Shown: positions 57,308 to 60,528 of the stretch, one piece after another | Layout of the letters: every line of letters begins with the position of its first letter | Numbering within the stretch: the first letter of the stretch is position 1 | NCBI GenBank assembly: GCA_026399475.1 | Contig: JAPLQY010000082.1 | Coordinates: forward strand, 1-60,528 | Source: Rhodocyclales bacterium | GTDB lineage: Bacteria; Pseudomonadota; Gammaproteobacteria; Burkholderiales; Rhodocyclaceae | DNA: 60,528 nt | Direction of reading: 5' to 3' | Notes under the pieces: generated by a model | The model's input: only the letters and a program-made list of their open reading frames with translations | Told to the model about the DNA's origin: nothing | Databases searched by the model: none | Program-made: the position numbers and the translations under genes

Positions 57308-57925
57308 CTACTGCAGGCCGCCTATATAGACGGAGACAGCCTTGATTTCGAGCTCGGTGAGCTTGGAGGCGACCGAATGCATGATCGAGTTGTCGTTGGT
57401 GCGCTCGCGCTTGTTGAACTCCTTCAACTGGACTTCAATGTAGGCCGGATGCTGGCCAGCCAGGCGCGGCAGCAACTCGGTGCCAAAACCTTTCGGGCCA
57501 TGGCACGAGGCGCAGGCCGCCACCCCGGAAAAGTTGTTGCCGCGCAAAAAAATATACTTGCCAACCCCTGCCAGATCAACATCGCCCGGCTGGCGCCCAC
57601 CGGCCTTCCTGCTGGAGAAAAATGCGGCCAAGCCGGCGATATCCGGATCCTGCAAGTCCTTCGCCATATCGGTCATTGTCTCACCCTTGCGCCGACCATC
57701 GCGAAAATCCTTCAACTGCTTGATGATGTAGTCCGGATGCTGCGCGGCAAGGCGTGGATAGATCGCGCTGGCGCTTTCGCCTTCCGGTCCGTGACACAAG
57801 GCGCAACGTGAGGTGATGATCTCGGCGACACGCGGGGAAGCCGCAAGAACGGATGGCGCCGCGCCCGCCGGCAGCGACAGAATTCCGGAGACCAGCGTCA
57901 GCAGCAGTTTGACCAATGCTTTCAT
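57308..57925 (-). CDS. Diheme cytochrome c4-like protein
   Basis: The 205-residue exported protein has a signal peptide MKALVKLLLTLVSGILSLPAGAAP and two c-type modules with CALCH (about residue 41-45) and CASCH (about 139-143), each followed by a PRLAAQHPDYI or PRLAGQHPAYI segment typical of cytochrome c4/c553. GGAGG precedes the ATG. It converges on the fcc operon. It probably carries electrons from FccA or from the bc1 complex to a terminal oxidase. Confidence 0.9.
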   Translation of the reverse strand: MKALVKLLLTLVSGILSLPAGAAPSVLAASPRVAEIITSRCALCHGPEGESASAIYPRLAAQHPDYIIKQLKDFRDGRRKGETMTDMAKDLQDPDIAGLAAFFSSRKAGGRQPGDVDLAGVGKYIFLRGNNFSGVAACASCHGPKGFGTELLPRLAGQHPAYIEVQLKEFNKRERTNDNSIMHSVASKLTELEIKAVSVYIGGLQ

Positions 57926-57953
57926 GATCCCTCCTCTTTGAGTGATCAAATAT

Positions 57954-58412
57954 CTATCCGGCAACGCCCGTACTGCCGAAGCCGCCGGCACCGCGTTGGC
58001 TGACAGGAAACTCGTTGACGACATTGAAAGCCACTTGCACCACCGGCACAACCACGAGTTGTGCCAGGCGATCCAGTGGATTCAATGTGAAAGTATCGTG
58101 GCCGCGGTTCCAGGTTGAAACGAAAATCTCGCCCTGATAGTCGGAATCAATCAGCCCGACCAGATTGCCCAGCACTATCCCGTGCTTGTGACCCAGGCCC
58201 GAGCGCGGCAGGATCATCGCCGCCAATGCCGGATCAGACAGATGAATGGCGATGCCGGTCGGAATCAGGACGGTTTCGCCCGGATGGATTCTTATCGCCA
58301 TTTCGATGCAGGCGCGCAAGTCGATGCCTGCCGCTCCCGGTGTCGCGTATTGCGGTGCGTATCGATCGTCTTTCAAACGGGCATCCAGAATCTTGAGGTC
58401 AATGCTGGCCAT
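57954..58412 (-). CDS. dut: Deoxyuridine 5'-triphosphate nucleotidohydrolase
   Basis: This trimeric enzyme hydrolyses dUTP to dUMP, keeping uracil out of DNA. The 152-residue protein has [64 protein letters not shown] and the C-terminal arm [13 protein letters not shown] at 58412 lies inside the coaBC end (14-nt overlap). The coaBC-dut order is conserved in many proteobacteria. Confidence 0.96.
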   Translation of the reverse strand: MASIDLKILDARLKDDRYAPQYATPGAAGIDLRACIEMAIRIHPGETVLIPTGIAIHLSDPALAAMILPRSGLGHKHGIVLGNLVGLIDSDYQGEIFVSTWNRGHDTFTLNPLDRLAQLVVVPVVQVAFNVVNEFPVSQRGAGGFGSTGVAG

Positions 58413-59601
58413 GCTGATTCTCCAAAAGCCGGGCGATATGCGCGACGATGCCGCGCGCCACTTCGGACTTGTCGGCCAGGGGCAGAACATGCGCGCCGGC
58501 GGCATCGAACAGGGTCACCGCGTTGGTATCGCCGCCCAACCCGTCCTGCACCAGATTGCCGACCACCAGTGCGAGCTTTTTTGCGATGCGCTTGCCTTCC
58601 GCGTAGTCAGCCAGATCACGGCTCTCGGCGGCGAAACCCACACAAAATGGCGCATCGGGCAGCGCCGCCACTTCGGCGAGGATGTCTGGATTGGCTTCGA
58701 GCTCGAGGGAAAGACGGCTTGCGCCCTTCTTGATTTTGTGCGCCGCCGCCTGTAATGGCCGGTAGTCGGCCACCGCCGCAACGCCTATGAACACGCTCTG
58801 CCCCGGCAGCGCCTGCATCACAGCCTCGCGCATCTGCCGGGCGCTCTGCACATCCTCACGACGCACTCCACGCGGCGTGGGGAGCGCAACCGGACCGGCA
58901 ATCAGCATCACTTCCGCGCCCGCCTCGACACAAGCCCGCGCCAGGGAAAAACCCATCTTCCCCGAACTGGAGTTCGTGAGGCCGCGCACCGGATCAATCG
59001 CTTCGAAGGTCGGCCCGGCGGTCAGCAGGACACGCTTGCCAGCAAGAGGTTTCGCTTGCAGGGATGCATACATGTCATCGAACAGTTCGGTGGCTTCGAG
59101 CATGCGTCCCGCACCCGTTTCACCGCAGGCCTGATCACCGTACGCGGGGCCGAGAATGTTCACGCCATCGGCACGCAGTTGCGCGGCATTGCGTTGCGTG
59201 ACCGGGTTTTCCCACATCTGGCGGTTCATGGCGGGGGCCACCAGTAAGGGACAATCCCGCGCCAGACAAAGCGTTGAGAGCAGGTCATCGGCAAGCCCAT
59301 GCGCCAGTTTGGCGAGAAAGTCCGCCGTCGCCGGGGCCACCAGCAGTGCTGCTGCACCACGTGTGAGATCGATGTGCGCCATACCGTTATCCATGCGCTC
59401 GTCCCACAGCGCCTGCCAGACGCGGCGGCCGGTGAGCGCCTGAAAAGTTGCGGCGCCGACAAACTGCGCGCCCGCCGCCGTCAGGGCGACATCCACTTCC
59501 GCACCGGCCTTGACCAGCAGGCGCACCAGTTCCGCCGCCTTGTAGGCCGCCACGCCGCCCGTCACGCCCAACACAATGCGTTTGCCCTGAAATTCATTCA
59601 T
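58399..59601 (-). CDS. coaBC: Bifunctional phosphopantothenoylcysteine decarboxylase/synthetase
   Basis: It converts phosphopantothenate to phosphopantetheine in coenzyme A synthesis. The 400-residue protein has CoaC (residues 1-185) with [16 protein letters not shown], the FMN and active-site His region [12 protein letters not shown] and [11 protein letters not shown], and the [11 protein letters not shown] lid with its Cys. CoaB (190-400) has [26 protein letters not shown] and KIKK. ATG at 59601 was chosen. It is divergent from radC. Confidence 0.96.
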   Translation of the reverse strand: MNEFQGKRIVLGVTGGVAAYKAAELVRLLVKAGAEVDVALTAAGAQFVGAATFQALTGRRVWQALWDERMDNGMAHIDLTRGAAALLVAPATADFLAKLAHGLADDLLSTLCLARDCPLLVAPAMNRQMWENPVTQRNAAQLRADGVNILGPAYGDQACGETGAGRMLEATELFDDMYASLQAKPLAGKRVLLTAGPTFEAIDPVRGLTNSSSGKMGFSLARACVEAGAEVMLIAGPVALPTPRGVRREDVQSARQMREAVMQALPGQSVFIGVAAVADYRPLQAAAHKIKKGASRLSLELEANPDILAEVAALPDAPFCVGFAAESRDLADYAEGKRIAKKLALVVGNLVQDGLGGDTNAVTLFDAAGAHVLPLADKSEVARGIVAHIARLLENQHGQH

Positions 59602-59647
59602 GACATTAAAATCCCGCCAATCGGCAATCAAGCGGGGATTCTAAACC

Positions 59648-60328
59648 ATGGCCATACGCGATTGGCCCGCGGCGGAACGACCGCGCGAGCGGCTGATCCA
59701 GCAAGGAGCAGCGGCGCTCTCCGACGCCGAACTGCTGGCGATCTTCCTGCGTGTCGGTATCCGCGGCAAGAGTGCGGTGGACTTGGCGCGCGAATTGCTG
59801 GCAAGCTTTGATGGAGACTTGGCCCGCCTTGCCGCCGCCAACACGAAGGACCTCTCCTGCCTGCCTGGCATTGGACCCGCGAAAGCCGCGCAACTTGCTG
59901 CCACGCTGGAACTGGCACGACGCGCGCTTGTCGGGTCGATGAAGGTCAAGGATGCGCTGGCCTCGCCACAAGCGGTCCGCGACTGGCTGCGGCTTTCTCT
60001 TGGCAAGTTGCAGCACGAAGTCTTCGTCGCCCTTTGGCTGGATGCGCAGAACAGGCTGATTGCCAGCGAGGAACTGTTTCGTGGAACGCTGACGCAAACC
60101 AGCGTTTACCCGCGCGAAGTCGTCAAGCGAGCACTGGTGCATAACGCCGGCGCCGTGATCCTCGCCCACAACCACCCCTCTGGCCTAGCCGAGCCGTCCC
60201 GCGCCGACGAAGTACTCACTTCATCGCTGAAGCTAGCTCTGGCTCTCATAGACGTAAAGCTGCTGGACCATTTCGTCGTAACTGGCAGCGCAGAACCACT
60301 GTCCTTCGCCGAGCGAGGATTGATATAA
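59648..60328 (+). CDS. radC: RadC-family JAB/MPN-domain protein
   Basis: The 226-residue protein has an N-terminal helix-hairpin-helix part ([39 protein letters not shown]...[12 protein letters not shown]) and a C-terminal JAMM metalloprotease-like domain with [14 protein letters not shown]. All metal ligands are present. The DNA-repair role first proposed for RadC is not supported. The true function is unclear. It sits upstream of rpmB, the usual bacterial order. Confidence 0.93.
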   Translation: MAIRDWPAAERPRERLIQQGAAALSDAELLAIFLRVGIRGKSAVDLARELLASFDGDLARLAAANTKDLSCLPGIGPAKAAQLAATLELARRALVGSMKVKDALASPQAVRDWLRLSLGKLQHEVFVALWLDAQNRLIASEELFRGTLTQTSVYPREVVKRALVHNAGAVILAHNHPSGLAEPSRADEVLTSSLKLALALIDVKLLDHFVVTGSAEPLSFAERGLI

Positions 60329-60334
60329 AAATGA

Positions 60335-60364
60335 TTGAGTTTTAGGGCGATTGTTTGGTAGACT
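60335..60364 (+). promoter_or_regulatory. Promoter of rpmB
   Basis: TTGAGT at 60335-60340 and TAGACT at 60359-60364 are 18 nt apart and 37 nt before the rpmB ATG, in a T-rich setting after the radC stop. Confidence 0.55.
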
Positions 60365-60400
60365 AGCGAGCTTTGCAAAATCAGCACTCAGGAGCACTAC

Positions 60401-60528
60401 ATGTCTCGCGTATGTCAAGTGACGGGCAAGGCCCCGATGGTAGGGAACAACGTGTCCCACGCCAACAACAAGACCAAGCGTCGCTTTCTGCCTAACCTGC
60501 ACAGCCGCCGCTTCTGGATCGAAACCGA
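60401..60528 (+). CDS. rpmB: 50S ribosomal protein L28, N-terminal part (3' end outside window)
   Basis: The first 42 residues of L28 are present: [41 protein letters not shown], with the usual Cys in CQVTG and the basic KTKRRF patch. AGGAG lies 7 nt before the ATG. The gene runs off the window. In bacteria rpmG usually follows, but that cannot be seen here. Confidence 0.96.
   Translation, partial: MSRVCQVTGKAPMVGNNVSHANNKTKRRFLPNLHSRRFWIET

Overview
The window looks like a chromosomal segment of a betaproteobacterium, most likely of the Rhodocyclales (Sterolibacteriaceae/Rhodocyclaceae-like). This is inferred from gene content and high-GC codon use, not from an rRNA, since none is present. 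Supporting traits are the glyoxylate-shunt set (aceA, aceB, aceK, NADP-type icd), a proton-pumping pyrophosphatase beside a pyrophosphate-type phosphofructokinase, flavocytochrome c sulfide dehydrogenase, a PhaA/AtoB-type thiolase and acyl-CoA metabolism. No tRNA, rRNA, CRISPR array, insertion sequence or prophage was recognised.

Layout. 1-6 kb: the end of an acyl-CoA dehydrogenase, a long inverted repeat and an AMP-forming acyl-CoA ligase. Then come a VOC protein, a SRPBCC protein whose C-terminus resembles an antitoxin tail, an overlapping RelE-like toxin, a Tat-exported aldo/keto reductase and two membrane proteins. 6.7-14.4 kb: stress and signalling genes, namely a SRPBCC membrane protein, a universal stress protein, a 42-residue membrane protein not previously listed among long ORFs, an enlarged YeiH-type transporter, a secreted rhodanese, a chemoreceptor, a Ser/Thr kinase fused to a Usp domain and a metallophosphoesterase. 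14.7-24.7 kb: thiolase, CobD/AmpE-like protein, CoA Nudix hydrolase and an amidotransferase, then an argD-argF-argG-DUF2788-ppnP-yajQ run, an orphan ParA with a small conserved gene flanked by a short direct repeat, and rpsT. 24.8-39.5 kb: murJ, ggt, hppA, two different phosphofructokinases, adk, kdsB, a Trm112-like gene, lpxK, exbD/exbB, a cluster of DnaA boxes, xseA, sodB and slyX. 39.6-53.2 kb: a DUF192 protein, an Ala/Lys-rich exported protein, rluE, aceK divergent from icd, cspA, clpS-clpA, rraA, aceA, a hydrolase, and a LysR regulator divergent from aceB. 53.6-58 kb: a [11 protein letters not shown] module with a membrane NapC-type multiheme cytochrome fused to an ethylbenzene-dehydrogenase-like haem domain, fccA, fccB and a convergent diheme cytochrome. 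58-60.5 kb: dut, coaBC, radC and the start of rpmB.

How the genes work together. Acyl-CoA ligase, dehydrogenase and thiolase make or use acetyl-CoA. AceA and AceB assimilate it while AceK tunes isocitrate dehydrogenase. Each of the aceA and aceB promoters carries a clear palindrome, suggesting dedicated carbon-source control. HppA, the PPi-type and ATP-type phosphofructokinases and adenylate kinase form a pyrophosphate/adenylate energy block. The 53.6-58 kb block should pass sulfide electrons from FccB via FccA and other c-type cytochromes to or from the membrane. The multiheme fusion there is the best candidate for an undescribed component. Other leads are the SRPBCC-antitoxin/toxin pair, the paired operators at aceA, a probable leaderless clpS and the DnaA-box cluster.
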